A DNA stretch of 64,000 nt from Polynucleobacter sp. Latsch14-2 (lineage in GTDB: Bacteria > Pseudomonadota > Gammaproteobacteria > Burkholderiales > Burkholderiaceae), in contig NZ_JACVPL010000002.1 in assembly GCF_018881925.1 (NCBI RefSeq), forward strand, positions 1 to 64,000, given 5' to 3'. Of this stretch, positions 36,251 to 46,156 are shown piece by piece; the first letter of the stretch is position 1; each line of letters begins with the position of its first letter. Both the position numbers and the translations under genes were made by a program. Below the pieces are notes generated by a model. It ran no database searches. It had not been told where the DNA came from and saw only the letters and a program-made list of their open reading frames with translations.

Positions 36251-37387
36251 ATGTCAAATAAACTTGCCCCCACCCAGGATATTGTTGCCGAACTTCGCGC
36301 CGGCAGGATGGTTATTCTGGTTGATGAAGAAGATCGTGAAAATGAAGGTGACCTTGTCATTGCGGCTGATCACGTCAGTCCTGAGGCTATCAATTTCATG
36401 GCTAAATATGGTCGTGGCTTAATTTGCCTGACGCTGACACGGGAACGTTGCCAGCAGCTTAATTTGCCCCTCATGGTGCGTGATAACGGCACCTCTATGG
36501 GAACAAACTTCACCGTTTCTATTGAAGCGGCTAGCGGTGTTACTACCGGCATTTCTGCAGCAGACCGCTCCCATACGATTGCAGTGGCAGTGGCAGCGAA
36601 CGCAAAACCAGCTGACTTGGTGCAGCCTGGCCACATTTTTCCATTGATGGCTCAACCCGGCGGTGTACTGATTCGTTCCGGTCATACTGAAGCAGGTTGT
36701 GATTTGGCTGCACTGGCTGGCTGCTCCCCGACATCAGTCATTTGCGAAATCATGAAAGATGACGGTACGATGGCACGCTTGCCAGACTTGCTAGATTTCG
36801 CAAAAGAGCATCAATTAAAAATCGGCAGTATTGCTGATCTGATTCAATATCGTAGCCAACACGAAAGCATCGTAGTTCGTGAGGGCGAAAGAGCATTTGC
36901 CACACCTTGGGGTAATTTTCAAGGCATCATCTATCGAGACACCCCTAGCTCTTGCATTCATATTGCGCTGGTAAAGGGTAAGCCCTCCGAGAATCAAGAA
37001 ACGCTGGTTCGGGTGCATGAGCCCCTGACCGCTCTAGACTTTCTAGAAGCCAAAAGTAGCACTCACTCTTGGCCGCTCGCACAAGCCCTGCAAGAGATTG
37101 CTAAAGCTCCAGCCGGTGTTGCGGTACTTCTAAATGCTGCTGGCATTGCAGCGCCTGGTGATGCAGATTGGTTAGCGCAATTTCAAAAACTCAACAGCAT
37201 TGAACAGCACTCAGAAAAACCGTTGGTCCGTAAAACTGACTTTCGCAGCTATGGCATTGGCGCCCAGATCCTGAAGGACCTTGGCGTTGGCAAAATGCGC
37301 TTATTAGCCAATCCTGCGCCTACACCAAGCCTATCGGGTTATAAATTAGAAGTTACCGCTTATTCACCCTTCAACCCAGCCCAGTAA
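36251..37387 (+). CDS. ribB: RibBX-type protein: DHBP synthase with degenerate GTP cyclohydrolase II domain
   Basis: The 378-residue protein has a complete 3,4-dihydroxy-2-butanone 4-phosphate synthase domain (DEEDRENEGDLVIAADHVSP, RSGHTEAGCDLAALAG). The C-terminal half aligns with GTP cyclohydrolase II but the zinc-ligand region reads RVHEPLTALDFLEAKSSTHS, with none of the three cysteines of HSECLTGD...RCDCG. It should make the four-carbon riboflavin precursor but not open GTP; a separate RibA is needed. This domain state is the known RibBX variant of proteobacteria. It is upstream of ribH and nusB. Confidence 0.88.
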   Translation: MSNKLAPTQDIVAELRAGRMVILVDEEDRENEGDLVIAADHVSPEAINFMAKYGRGLICLTLTRERCQQLNLPLMVRDNGTSMGTNFTVSIEAASGVTTGISAADRSHTIAVAVAANAKPADLVQPGHIFPLMAQPGGVLIRSGHTEAGCDLAALAGCSPTSVICEIMKDDGTMARLPDLLDFAKEHQLKIGSIADLIQYRSQHESIVVREGERAFATPWGNFQGIIYRDTPSSCIHIALVKGKPSENQETLVRVHEPLTALDFLEAKSSTHSWPLAQALQEIAKAPAGVAVLLNAAGIAAPGDADWLAQFQKLNSIEQHSEKPLVRKTDFRSYGIGAQILKDLGVGKMRLLANPAPTPSLSGYKLEVTAYSPFNPAQ

Positions 37388-37414
37388 ACATATTAAGTCC
37401 GGAAGAAATTCATC

Positions 37415-37945
37415 ATGAGTGACCATGCTAACAACTTACAGAGCAATTCTGGCGTCAGCGTTTTAGCCCCAGACTTGACGGGACAAGACTTTCGAATTGG
37501 GATTGTGCAGGCCCGCTTTAATGAGGGGCATTGCGTTGCACTGAGCAATTCATGCATTCAAGAATTAATCAAACTAGGTGTGGCCCAAGAAGATATTCGC
37601 CTAGTCACTGTTCCCGGGGCATTGGAAATTCCTTTTGCTTTACAGAAGTTAGCAGAGACCGGTGAATTTGATGGATTGGTTGCGCTTGGTACTGTGATCC
37701 GGGGCGAGACCTATCACTTTGAATTAGTTTCCAATGAATCAGCTTCTGGAATTACCCGCATCTCGATTGAGACTGGCCTGCCAATTGCCAACGGTGTCCT
37801 GACTTGCGATACCGATGAGCAAGCTCATGTTCGCGTTCAAATCAAAGGTGCCGACTGCGCACGCGCAGTTGTTGAGATGGCCAATTTAGCATTAGCACTT
37901 ACTCCCGATCTTGATATTGAGATCCAGCCAAACTCATCACAGTAA
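37415..37945 (+). CDS. ribH: 6,7-dimethyl-8-ribityllumazine synthase
   Basis: The 176-residue enzyme has the [12 protein letters not shown] phosphate site, [20 protein letters not shown] and [19 protein letters not shown] with the catalytic His. It condenses the RibB and RibD products. An N-terminal stretch of about 25 residues precedes the conserved core. It sits between ribB and nusB, a widely conserved order. Confidence 0.95.
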   Translation: MSDHANNLQSNSGVSVLAPDLTGQDFRIGIVQARFNEGHCVALSNSCIQELIKLGVAQEDIRLVTVPGALEIPFALQKLAETGEFDGLVALGTVIRGETYHFELVSNESASGITRISIETGLPIANGVLTCDTDEQAHVRVQIKGADCARAVVEMANLALALTPDLDIEIQPNSSQ

Positions 37946-37962
37946 TCTCGAAGAAGAAGTTA

Positions 37963-38469
37963 ATGACCAAAAACGCTAGCACCCCAAGTGCCGAAAAAAC
38001 CTCCAGCAAAAGTGCGGCTCCAAAGCGTGCGCTAACACCTCGTCGTCGTGCACGCGAATACGCACTTCAGGGGGTTTATCAATGGCTGGTAATGCGTCGT
38101 GCTGGCAGCCTGCCGAATGCATCCCTCATTGCCAAACAACTTGCTGAAGACCCGGCATTTAAGCGTTGCAAACTCGATCTCTTTCAAGGCATCTTTGAAG
38201 GCGTCCTTGAGCGTGCGGATGAACTTGATAGTTTAATTACACCCGCATTAGATCGCCCTAGCAATGAACTATCTCCAGTCGAGCATGCTGCACTACTGAT
38301 TGGCGCATATGAATTAGCTGTCGACCTGTCTGTACCCTATAAGGTGGCGATTAACGAGGCTGTAGAGCTTGCCAAAACCTTTGGTGGTACCGACGGTCAT
38401 AAATATGTCAACGGCGTCCTAGATCTGCTGGCACAGTCGCTTCGTAGTACTGAAATTAACGCAGGCTAA
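37963..38469 (+). CDS. nusB: Transcription antitermination factor NusB
   Basis: A 168-residue all-helical protein with RRRAREYALQGVYQWL near residue 27, LSPVEHAALLIGAYEL and VAINEAVELAKTFGGTDGHK, the NusB signatures. It binds boxA RNA with NusE in rRNA transcription. The first 25 residues are a basic, low-complexity extension. The 147-base gap to gabD contains AGGGC-4-GCCCT (short hairpin) and no clear terminator. Confidence 0.95.
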   Translation: MTKNASTPSAEKTSSKSAAPKRALTPRRRAREYALQGVYQWLVMRRAGSLPNASLIAKQLAEDPAFKRCKLDLFQGIFEGVLERADELDSLITPALDRPSNELSPVEHAALLIGAYELAVDLSVPYKVAINEAVELAKTFGGTDGHKYVNGVLDLLAQSLRSTEINAG

Positions 38470-38616
38470 GCAGGCTAGGGCCTAAGCCCTCAAGCCATCC
38501 TGCGCGCCTTGCCCACCTCGGGGTCATTGAGGGATAAAATCAAAAATTGAGAGATTGGCCCAGCTTTGGGACTAAATCCCTATTTGCACAAAAACAAACA
38601 AAGTGAGACTAGCGCC

Positions 38617-40095
38617 ATGCAAAAAGTTGACATTCGTAAACTATTAAAAGATTCCAGCCTTTTGAGAGAAGATGCTTTTATTAATGGTCAGTGGATTAAG
38701 GCTGCCAGTAGCAACACTTTCTCCATCAATAATCCCGCTACCAATGAAGTGATTGCTGATGTTACCAATCTCAATTCGATAGACGCTCAAGCTGCAATAG
38801 ATGCTGCCGCCCAAGCATTGCCAGAATGGCGCAATAAGACTGGCAAAGAGCGCGCCCACATTATGCGAAAGTGGTTTGATTTGATTATTGAAAATACCGC
38901 AGATCTTGCTGTCTTGATGACTTTAGAACAAGGTAAGCCCCTCGCAGAATCGACTGGTGAAGTTACTTATGGCGCCTCTTTTATTGAATGGTTTGCCGAA
39001 GAGGCTAAGCGCGTATCGGGCGATATTCCCACCAGCACTTGGGGTGATAAGCGCATTATGGTTTTAAAACAAGCTATTGGGGTATGCGCAGCGATTACCC
39101 CATGGAACTTTCCAAATGCGATGATCACACGCAAAATTGCACCGGCCATGGCAGCAGGCTGCACCATTGTGATCAAGCCGGCAGAGCAAACCCCTCTTTC
39201 CGCTCTTGCACTTGCTGAACTAGCCATGAGGGCAGGCATCCCCAATGGTGTAATCAATGTTCTGACAGCAGATGCAGATAACTCCATCGCGATTGGCAAG
39301 GTCTTATGTGAATCACCTACAGTACGTCACATCTCTTTCACCGGATCTACAGAGGTGGGACGTATTCTGATGGCGCAAAGCGCTCCCACAGTGAAAAAGT
39401 TAGCTCTTGAACTGGGTGGCCATGCTCCTTTTATTGTTTTTGAAGATGCTGATATTGATGCTGCAGTTGCTGGTGCCATCATTTCTAAATACCGCAACTC
39501 CGGCCAAACATGTGTTTGTGCTAATCGTATCTATGTTCACAAAAAAATTCACGATATCTTCGTGGAAAAATTTGCAAAAGCGGTTCAAGCAATTAAGGTT
39601 GGCAATGGTCTTGAGAGCGGTGTTTCTCAGGGTCCGTTAATTGACCTGCCTGCACTTGAAAAAGTCGAGCGCCATGTTGCTGATGCTCTAGCAAAAGGCG
39701 CAAAACTTGTTATTGGTGGAAAGCGCTCTACTCAGGGCGGCACCTTCTATGAACCCACCATTTTGGCAAATGTCAGCAATGACATGCTCATCACCTATGA
39801 AGAAACATTTGGGCCAGTCGCCCCAATTATTCCCTTTGATAGCGATGAGGAAGTGATTAAGCTGGCCAACAATAGCCAATATGGTCTTGCATCGTACTTC
39901 TATAGTCGAGATATTGGCAGAATTTGGAAGGCTGCCGAGGCTTTGGAATACGGCATCGTCGGCGTCAATACGGGGCTGATATCCAACGAGGTAGCACCCT
40001 TTGGGGGAGTGAAGCAATCTGGTCTAGGGCGTGAAGGCAGTGTCTATGGCATGGATGAATACCTAGAATTGAAATACGTTTGCGTAGGCCTATAA
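38617..40095 (+). CDS. gabD: Succinate-semialdehyde dehydrogenase (NAD(P)+)
   Basis: The 492-residue aldehyde dehydrogenase has PWNFPNAMITRKIAPAMAAG, FTGSTEVGR, ELGGHAPFIVFEDADIDAA and the catalytic Cys in NSGQTCVCANR. The VNTGLISNEVAPFGGVKQSG end is typical of GabD. It oxidises succinate semialdehyde to succinate, for example from GABA breakdown; no gabT is near. I chose ATG 38617 over an upstream TTG 17 codons earlier. Confidence 0.9.
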   Translation: MQKVDIRKLLKDSSLLREDAFINGQWIKAASSNTFSINNPATNEVIADVTNLNSIDAQAAIDAAAQALPEWRNKTGKERAHIMRKWFDLIIENTADLAVLMTLEQGKPLAESTGEVTYGASFIEWFAEEAKRVSGDIPTSTWGDKRIMVLKQAIGVCAAITPWNFPNAMITRKIAPAMAAGCTIVIKPAEQTPLSALALAELAMRAGIPNGVINVLTADADNSIAIGKVLCESPTVRHISFTGSTEVGRILMAQSAPTVKKLALELGGHAPFIVFEDADIDAAVAGAIISKYRNSGQTCVCANRIYVHKKIHDIFVEKFAKAVQAIKVGNGLESGVSQGPLIDLPALEKVERHVADALAKGAKLVIGGKRSTQGGTFYEPTILANVSNDMLITYEETFGPVAPIIPFDSDEEVIKLANNSQYGLASYFYSRDIGRIWKAAEALEYGIVGVNTGLISNEVAPFGGVKQSGLGREGSVYGMDEYLELKYVCVGL

Positions 40096-40115
40096 AAACA
40101 TATAGCGCTAGTTTT

Positions 40116-40163
40116 GCTTTATTGCTTTATTGCTTTATTGCTTTATTGCTTTATTGTTTTATT
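40116..40163. repeat. Octanucleotide tandem repeat (GCTTTATT)n
   Basis: Five perfect copies of GCTTTATT (40116-40155) and one variant GTTTTATT (40156-40163) lie between the gabD stop and the 3' end of trmB. The variant copy contains the trmB stop codon (TTA at 40159-40161), and the next bases (GTTTTTTC) encode its last codons. Such arrays mutate by slippage; here the main copies are outside coding sequence. Confidence 0.9.
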
Positions 40164-40971
40164 GTTTTTTCTTATAGACTAAATCCCAAACACCGTGTCC
40201 TAATTTGAGGCCACGGTTTTCGAACTTCGTGAGAGGCCGGTATGCTGGCTTCTCAACATAAGCAAGATGCTCAGCATTCATCTGCTCAATCGTAGGCTTA
40301 AATTCATTCGAGACACTTGAGTCATGCTTAGCCACATCTTGCGCTACAAAAGTTTCGACACGCACAGCAGACTGAGACATATTTTGCAAAGCTTCTTCTG
40401 CATTGAGAACTAAGAACATTTGCTCGGCATAGTTATGCCAATCCGTTGCAAGATGCAAATAGCCGCCTGGCTTTAGACGCGAAACCAGCAACTTCACAAA
40501 TTGCGCCTGAATTAAGCGGCGTTTGTGATGGCGCTTCTTATGCCAAGGATCAGCAAAATAAATATGAATGCCATCCAAGTTGTTGGGGGCAATCATCTTT
40601 TCGAGGACCTCAACAGCATCATGGCGAATGATGCGCACATTGGTTAAATCCAATTCGCCAACGAGCTTTAATAGGGCGCCAACACCAGGTGAGTGAACCT
40701 CAATCCCTAAAAAATCATCTTGCTCGCGTAATTGGGCAATCTTGGCGGTGGTCTCCCCCATACCAAAACCAATCTCTAAAATCTTTGGCTTGGTAGACCC
40801 GTCAAATGCCTGCTCTAAACCAAGTGTAGCTTCCTGAAAAGGGATTAAGAACTTTGGTCCAAGTTCATCAATCGCGCGCTGCTGACCTGCAGTTGTTCTA
40901 CCTGCACGAAGCACAAAGGATTTAATGCGATCAATACGGCGACCATCATCTGACCGATCATCAGACTTCAA
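40159..40971 (-). CDS. trmB: tRNA (guanine-N7-)-methyltransferase TrmB
   Basis: A 270-residue SAM enzyme with the [16 protein letters not shown] motif, [14 protein letters not shown] and [18 protein letters not shown], the TrmB signatures. It makes m7G46 in tRNA. An N-terminal extension of about 40 residues precedes the core. It starts right after the stop of the UDP-xylose synthase gene, so the two are co-transcribed. The 3' end runs into the octanucleotide repeat. Confidence 0.95.
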   Translation of the reverse strand: MKSDDRSDDGRRIDRIKSFVLRAGRTTAGQQRAIDELGPKFLIPFQEATLGLEQAFDGSTKPKILEIGFGMGETTAKIAQLREQDDFLGIEVHSPGVGALLKLVGELDLTNVRIIRHDAVEVLEKMIAPNNLDGIHIYFADPWHKKRHHKRRLIQAQFVKLLVSRLKPGGYLHLATDWHNYAEQMFLVLNAEEALQNMSQSAVRVETFVAQDVAKHDSSVSNEFKPTIEQMNAEHLAYVEKPAYRPLTKFENRGLKLGHGVWDLVYKKKQ

Positions 40972-41907
40972 TTAGACCAAGACCTTTTTAAAGTACGCAA
41001 TTGTCTCTTTCAAACCATCTTCCAGGTTCACCTTAGGCTGCCAGCCAAGCTTAGCTTTAGCGAGTTCAATATTCGGTTGGCGTTGCTTAGGATCATCTGA
41101 TGGCAAAGCTTGATGAATAATCTTTGATTTGCTGCCTGAGAGTTTGAGGATCGTCTGAGCCAATTGCAACATGGTGAACTCACCCGGATTGCCAATATTC
41201 ACTGGGCCTGTAAAGCCGTCTTCGGAGTTCATCATTCTCACCATGGCATCAATCAGATCATCGACATAACAAAAACTACGAGTTTGTTGACCATCGCCAT
41301 AAATAGTGATGTCTTTGCCTTGTAGCGCCTGCACAATGAAGTTGCTCACTACACGGCCATCATTCGGGTGCATGCGGGGGCCATAGGTGTTAAAAATACG
41401 CACGACCTTGATATCTAAATTGTGCTGACGGTTGTAGTCAAAAAAGAGGGTTTCAGCACAACGCTTACCTTCGTCATAGCAAGAGCGAATACCAATGGGA
41501 TTGACCTTGCCCCAATACTCCTCTGGCTGGGGATGCACTTCAGGATCGCCATAGACTTCACTGGTAGACGCTTGCAAGATACGCGCCCGAGTTCTTTTGG
41601 CAAGGCCGAGCATATTGATCGCACCATGCACGCTAGTCTTAGTCGTTTGCACTGGATCGTATTGATAGTGCACTGGGGAGGCCGGGCAAGCCAAGTTGTA
41701 AATTTGATTAGTTTCTACGTAGAGTGGAAAAGTCACATCGTGGCGCATTAGCTCTAAACGAGGGTTAGGCAACAAATGCGCCAAGTTTTCTTTAGTACCC
41801 GTGAAATAGTTATCTACTACCAGAACATCATTACCCTCTTTGAGAAGCTTCTCGGTCAAGTGGGATCCCAGAAAGCCTGCGCCGCCGGTAATGAGGATTT
41901 TGTTCAT
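40972..41907 (-). CDS. uxs: UDP-glucuronate decarboxylase (UDP-xylose synthase)
   Basis: The 311-residue SDR has [19 protein letters not shown], the [20 protein letters not shown] segment, [20 protein letters not shown] and the catalytic [10 protein letters not shown], all diagnostic for UXS rather than for UDP-glucose epimerases. It makes UDP-xylose for glycan assembly. Its UDP-glucuronate source (ugd) is not in the window. The ATG at 41907 fits the family start; a longer N-terminus (eight residues) would be the alternative. Confidence 0.93.
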   Translation of the reverse strand: MNKILITGGAGFLGSHLTEKLLKEGNDVLVVDNYFTGTKENLAHLLPNPRLELMRHDVTFPLYVETNQIYNLACPASPVHYQYDPVQTTKTSVHGAINMLGLAKRTRARILQASTSEVYGDPEVHPQPEEYWGKVNPIGIRSCYDEGKRCAETLFFDYNRQHNLDIKVVRIFNTYGPRMHPNDGRVVSNFIVQALQGKDITIYGDGQQTRSFCYVDDLIDAMVRMMNSEDGFTGPVNIGNPGEFTMLQLAQTILKLSGSKSKIIHQALPSDDPKQRQPNIELAKAKLGWQPKVNLEDGLKETIAYFKKVLV

Positions 41908-41988
41908 GGTTGAAGCCTTATAGAAATTCACGCAATTTTACCTTCGTTTTCACTGCGCTTAAACTACGTTATATGGATGCTTAAGGGC

Positions 41989-42474
41989 TTAATTCTGAGG
42001 AGAGTTCCAGCCAGCTGAGCGATAAGCGTAAATTACTTCAGCTAAAACAATTGTTAAGGAGGTCATAAAAGAGATGAGCCCCAACACAAAAGTCCAGACG
42101 ACATAACTGGTTTTTGCAGAATGGGCGGCACCCGTCTGAAAGAAAAATAACTCCAGTACGGTTAAAGAAATAAAAACACCACTTAAAACATTAAAAAAGA
42201 TTGCAGAGGTGCAAAGACGCCCTCTGGTTTTAGCCTCTTTTAATTCAATCAGCATGTGATCTCTGACCAAAGGGGCAATGATTTGAGCGCCATTGTAAAT
42301 TTGACTTTGAATAGAGCGCATGCGATCCACCGATCTCGCTAAGCGTGCTGAAATAGCATTAATTAAGGTAGCTACTGCAGTCAATAAAAATACTGGGGCA
42401 AGCGCTAACTGAATGTTATTGGTGATCGCATCAATAGATGCATCCATTGGAATAACGGCGGTAAAGAGTGACAT
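41989..42474 (-). CDS. DUF2721 family membrane protein
   Basis: A 161-residue protein with three predicted membrane helices: ITNNIQLALAPVFLLTAVAT, a middle segment around FNVLSGVFISLTVLELFFFQ and FVLGLISFMTSLTIVLAEVI. RLARSVDRMRSIQ after the first helix is conserved in DUF2721. No function is known for the family. It lies between uppP and uxs on the same strand, with 26 bases to uppP. Confidence 0.8.
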   Translation of the reverse strand: MSLFTAVIPMDASIDAITNNIQLALAPVFLLTAVATLINAISARLARSVDRMRSIQSQIYNGAQIIAPLVRDHMLIELKEAKTRGRLCTSAIFFNVLSGVFISLTVLELFFFQTGAAHSAKTSYVVWTFVLGLISFMTSLTIVLAEVIYAYRSAGWNSPQN

Positions 42475-42500
42475 ATTCTTACTTATCCTGTTTTATATTT

Positions 42501-43367
42501 TTAATGCGACCAGGCTACTAAACCTGTATATGAAGTCACAAGTACCAACACACCAAATACGATGCGATACCAGGCAAAGGGGATGAAGTTATGGCCGGCA
42601 ACATAATGAATCAACCAGCGCACGCAAATGAAAGCAGAAATAAAAGCAGAAATAAAGCCAAGAAAAATTGCCAACCCAAATCCAGTGCCATCATTTCCAG
42701 CTAAGGCGGAGACTGGTGATTTCCAAAGCTTTAATAACTCATAAGCCGTTGCCCCACCAATTACAGGAATAGCCAAAAAGAAGGAAAACTCCGTTGCTAC
42801 CGCCCTAGATAAACCAAACAGCATTCCACCAATAATGGTTGCACCAGATCGTGAGGTCCCTGGAATCAATGCTGCACATTGTGCAAGCCCAACCTTCAGG
42901 GCGTCCATTGCTGTGAGCTCGTCCACCGTCTTTGCCGAATCCAGATGATGCGCATGCTGTAGATTTACCTGTCTGCGCTCGGCCCAGAAAATAATGAACG
43001 CACCACCAATAAAAGCCAGCGCTACAGGGATAGGGGCAAACAAGACCGCCTTAATATGCTTGCTAAACAAGAATCCTAGACTCATCGCTGGGAAAGAAGC
43101 AATCAGCAGGTTTCGCACAAAGCGTCTAGAGCTAGAACTTGAAAATATCGTGGAGGCAACAGACCATAACTTATGACGAAACTCCCAACATACCGCCAAA
43201 ATCGCCCCAAACTGAATAATCACCTCAAAAGCCTTGCCGCGCTCATCATTGAAGTCCAAAAGGTCGCCCACCAAAATGAGGTGGCCAGTACTAGAAATAG
43301 GGAGAAATTCCGTTAAACCCTCAACCACCCCTAAAATAAGCGCTTTTGCTAGCAAGATTAGTTCCAT
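42501..43367 (-). CDS. uppP: Undecaprenyl-diphosphatase UppP/BacA
   Basis: The 288-residue polytopic protein has [20 protein letters not shown] near the N-terminus and [18 protein letters not shown], the two BacA active-site segments. It dephosphorylates undecaprenyl diphosphate to recycle the carrier used for peptidoglycan and O-antigen assembly. It starts divergently from the TolC-like gene across 125 bases. Confidence 0.95.
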   Translation of the reverse strand: MELILLAKALILGVVEGLTEFLPISSTGHLILVGDLLDFNDERGKAFEVIIQFGAILAVCWEFRHKLWSVASTIFSSSSSRRFVRNLLIASFPAMSLGFLFSKHIKAVLFAPIPVALAFIGGAFIIFWAERRQVNLQHAHHLDSAKTVDELTAMDALKVGLAQCAALIPGTSRSGATIIGGMLFGLSRAVATEFSFFLAIPVIGGATAYELLKLWKSPVSALAGNDGTGFGLAIFLGFISAFISAFICVRWLIHYVAGHNFIPFAWYRIVFGVLVLVTSYTGLVAWSH

Positions 43368-43387
43368 AGCCCTAATTTTATAGGCTT

Positions 43388-43403
43388 CTGACCCCTAGGT
43401 CAG
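43388..43403. promoter_or_regulatory. Inverted repeat between uppP and the tolC-like gene
   Basis: CTGACC-CCTA-GGTCAG is a perfect six-base dyad lying 21 bases from the uppP start and 89 bases from the tolC-like start. It could be a repressor site for either gene; nothing in the sequence identifies the regulator. Confidence 0.3.
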
Positions 43404-43492
43404 CACTTAATGAAGCGGAATATATGGGATTTAAGCCTTTTTTTTAAATTAGCCTTAAACTTCATGGCACATTAAAAAAGTATCCGAATTAA

Positions 43493-45115
43493 ATGACTGA
43501 AGCACGCTTTAGACTTTCTAGACAAACTATATTTGGTTTAATCCTAAGTCAGGCGCTTGGAGTGAGCATTGCCCCAAATGCGGCAATGGCCCAAGCCCCG
43601 GCTGGCGCTCGCCCGTCCCTGCCCACGCCCTTGAGCGCCCAATCCTTAGTTGGCCTAGATGCTCCACCCCAATTAGTTGTAGGGCCGAAGACCGCACTCC
43701 CTAGCGAGGCCGCGCCCTCAAATGTCAATCGAGGTAACGCTGCTACCGCCAATTTGGGCCAAATGACGGACTTAATAAGCCTGTATCAAGAAGCTGCCTT
43801 TAGTGATCCCGTCTTAAATGCTGCTCGCTTTAGCTATCAGGCAGGCAAAGAACTCTACTGGCAAGGCCTAGCGCTTTTACTGCCCCAAGCCAATGCAACT
43901 CCTGGTGGCACGCGCTACTACCAACATGGAGTAGGCACGACCGTTGTGGCAACTGGACCTGGAAACTCTAGGGTATTTGATCAAAAAAGCTACACCGTTA
44001 CCCTCACTCAGCCGGTCTTTAATATGGCCGCTCTTGAGGCCTTTAAGCAGGGTGACCTTAATACCAAGCTCGCTGATATGCGCTTCTATTTAGCGCAACA
44101 AGATTTGATTCTGCGAGTATCCCAAGCCTACTTTGATGCACTAACAAGCCAAGATAACGTCGAACTCTTTCGCAATAAGAAGGGTCTGATCAAACAACAA
44201 TTAGAAATTGCTCAGGCCAAATTTGATGCTGGTCTTGCTACCATTGTTGATGTCAATACAGCACAGGCAGCTCTGGATCTAGCCAACTCGCAAGAGATTG
44301 CAGCCCAAGCAGACTTGGTTGTGAAGCGCGGCGTCCTTGAGCAATTGGTTGGCAGGCCTGTGGGGGCACTCAAACCCCTCACTAAAGAAGTGAAGATTGA
44401 TGGTGTGCTAAAGGATCCCCGCTCTAAGAGCAAAGATAACAACAGCAATGTGGTTGCCGATAACGTGAACCCACAATTACCCCCCGGTCAAACCTTGCAA
44501 GACTGGATCGACCAAGCAGAGGCTGCCAATTTCAACGTCTTAGCGGGTCAGCTCAGCGTCAGCATTGCAGAAAGTACCTATCGTGCTTCTCAAGCTCTCA
44601 ATTACCCGTCCGTTAACTTGGTAGGCACAAGCGGCTTTAATACCTCTAACGGTACGCCTACTAGTTACACCCCTGCAAATACCAACGTGTACAACAACAC
44701 TATTGCCTTGCAAATGACCATTCCGCTGGTTTCCGGTGGATATAACAGTGCTGTGATTAGGCAAAATGCCGCGCTCGTAGATGCGGCAAAATCAAACTAC
44801 GACAATGCACGCCGCACCGCCGCCCAAAATACTCGTGCTGCATTTACTGGCTTCTATGGCGGTTTGGCTAGCGTCAAAGCCTATGAGGCTGCAGAACGTT
44901 CTTCAACTTCAGCACTGGAATCGAGCAAGCTGGGCTTCCAAGTTGGAACCTTAATTAATATTGATGTTTTGATTGCACTCGATACTGTGATCAGCACCCG
45001 CTCACAACTTCAACAGGCGCGCTACAGCACAATCTTAAATGCGATTAAGTTGAAGGCCCAAGCAGCAGCACTTTCTGATCAAGACCTGATCTCAATCAAC
45101 TCCCTATTGCGCTAG
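43493..45115 (+). CDS. TolC family outer-membrane channel protein
   Basis: The 540-residue precursor has an N-terminal signal (GLILSQALGVSIAPNAAMAQ) and two outer-membrane efflux protein repeats (roughly residues 95-310 and 340-530), with ARFSYQAGKELYWQGLALLL and RVSQAYFDALTSQDNVELF typical of TolC itself. It would form the outer-membrane exit duct of a tripartite pump or type I secretion system. No inner-membrane pump or adaptor gene is adjacent. A weak ribosome binding site precedes the ATG. The last 12 bases overlap the convergent waaC gene. Confidence 0.88.
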   Translation: MTEARFRLSRQTIFGLILSQALGVSIAPNAAMAQAPAGARPSLPTPLSAQSLVGLDAPPQLVVGPKTALPSEAAPSNVNRGNAATANLGQMTDLISLYQEAAFSDPVLNAARFSYQAGKELYWQGLALLLPQANATPGGTRYYQHGVGTTVVATGPGNSRVFDQKSYTVTLTQPVFNMAALEAFKQGDLNTKLADMRFYLAQQDLILRVSQAYFDALTSQDNVELFRNKKGLIKQQLEIAQAKFDAGLATIVDVNTAQAALDLANSQEIAAQADLVVKRGVLEQLVGRPVGALKPLTKEVKIDGVLKDPRSKSKDNNSNVVADNVNPQLPPGQTLQDWIDQAEAANFNVLAGQLSVSIAESTYRASQALNYPSVNLVGTSGFNTSNGTPTSYTPANTNVYNNTIALQMTIPLVSGGYNSAVIRQNAALVDAAKSNYDNARRTAAQNTRAAFTGFYGGLASVKAYEAAERSSTSALESSKLGFQVGTLINIDVLIALDTVISTRSQLQQARYSTILNAIKLKAQAAALSDQDLISINSLLR

Positions 45116-46156
45116 TAGTTTTAGCGAAGCACTGAGAACCTCAGCAACACTCGGAGGAGCTTGTATATCACCCAAGTTGATGATTTGATCAGACCAATAT
45201 CCTTCGGTTTTCCAACGAGGTGAATCGCAATATATTTCCACGGTTGGCCTATTTAATACGGCAGCGAGATGTGTCAGGCCAGTATCAACGCCAATCGTCA
45301 ATGCGGCGCTTGCAATAATCGAAAAACCATCCTGAATAGAAAAAGCGTCCGGCACAATTGCACCATCAATCTGACTCGCCAGCTGAGCACTGATTTTCTT
45401 CTCGCTCAGATTGCCCCAAGGAAAGATCACTTGGTAACCCTGGCTTGCTAAAGATTTTCCTAAGGCGATCCAATTTTCATTGCTCCATCTTTTGGCTTCA
45501 CGCGCAGTCGAATGAAAGCAAAGTACGTAGGGCTTTTTAAATGCGCTCGTATGCTGACTGATTTCAGTATGAGTTAGTTGAGCAACACTAGTCTGCGGAT
45601 AAAAAAGGATCTGGCTTTCTTGACGACTGGGCAAGGGCCAATCTAAGGCTGAACTCATCACCCAACGAGAACGGTCCACTGCATGGCATTGTTTGGGCAC
45701 CTGAACGCATTGATTGTAAAAAGATCGGGCGATAGGCTCATAACCCGAGAACTCTGTTGCATTGGCTAAACCCGCAACTACTGCATTGGAGGATTTACAA
45801 GCCAAAGCGCAAACCAAGGCAGACTTTAAAAGGCCCTGCGTCTCAATAATGACGTCATAAGCGACTGTTTGCAGTTGTTTTTTGAAGGCAAAAAATTCTT
45901 TCCAGGTCTGAAGACTAAGTAACCCCTTCTTCCAGCGACGCAGTCCAAATGGAATGATGTGATCAATGCCACGAAAACCCTTTCTAGAGAGCAAAGGGGT
46001 CAACAAGCTAACGTAAGCCTCTTCGACTATCCAGTCGATTTGCGCTTCTGGCAGCTGTGCACGCAAATCCCAAACAATCGGTAGGTTATGCAGCACATCC
46101 CCCAGTGAAGATAGTTTCACTAACAAAATTTTAGGGGGTGCCTTATACATACTCAT
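45104..46156 (-). CDS. waaC: Lipopolysaccharide heptosyltransferase I
   Basis: A 350-residue GT9-type enzyme with ILLVKLSSLGDVLHNLPIVW at the N-terminus and VDTGLTHLAAVLNRPTVEIY near the C-terminus, the ADP-heptose binding region. It adds the first heptose to KDO in the LPS inner core. ATG 46156 overlaps the rmlC stop by one base; another ATG two codons later is possible. It closes the rmlBDAC operon. Its 3' end overlaps the TolC-like gene by 12 bases. Confidence 0.9.
   Translation of the reverse strand: MSMYKAPPKILLVKLSSLGDVLHNLPIVWDLRAQLPEAQIDWIVEEAYVSLLTPLLSRKGFRGIDHIIPFGLRRWKKGLLSLQTWKEFFAFKKQLQTVAYDVIIETQGLLKSALVCALACKSSNAVVAGLANATEFSGYEPIARSFYNQCVQVPKQCHAVDRSRWVMSSALDWPLPSRQESQILFYPQTSVAQLTHTEISQHTSAFKKPYVLCFHSTAREAKRWSNENWIALGKSLASQGYQVIFPWGNLSEKKISAQLASQIDGAIVPDAFSIQDGFSIIASAALTIGVDTGLTHLAAVLNRPTVEIYCDSPRWKTEGYWSDQIINLGDIQAPPSVAEVLSASLKLLAQ

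Noticed and set aside
33232-36251. FMN riboswitch in front of ribD or ribB
   Set aside because: The 41 bases before ribB are too short, and the 45 bases before ribD do not hold the conserved helices.
40116-40163. Octanucleotide repeat as a CRISPR array
   Set aside because: Units are contiguous with no spacers and no cas genes occur.
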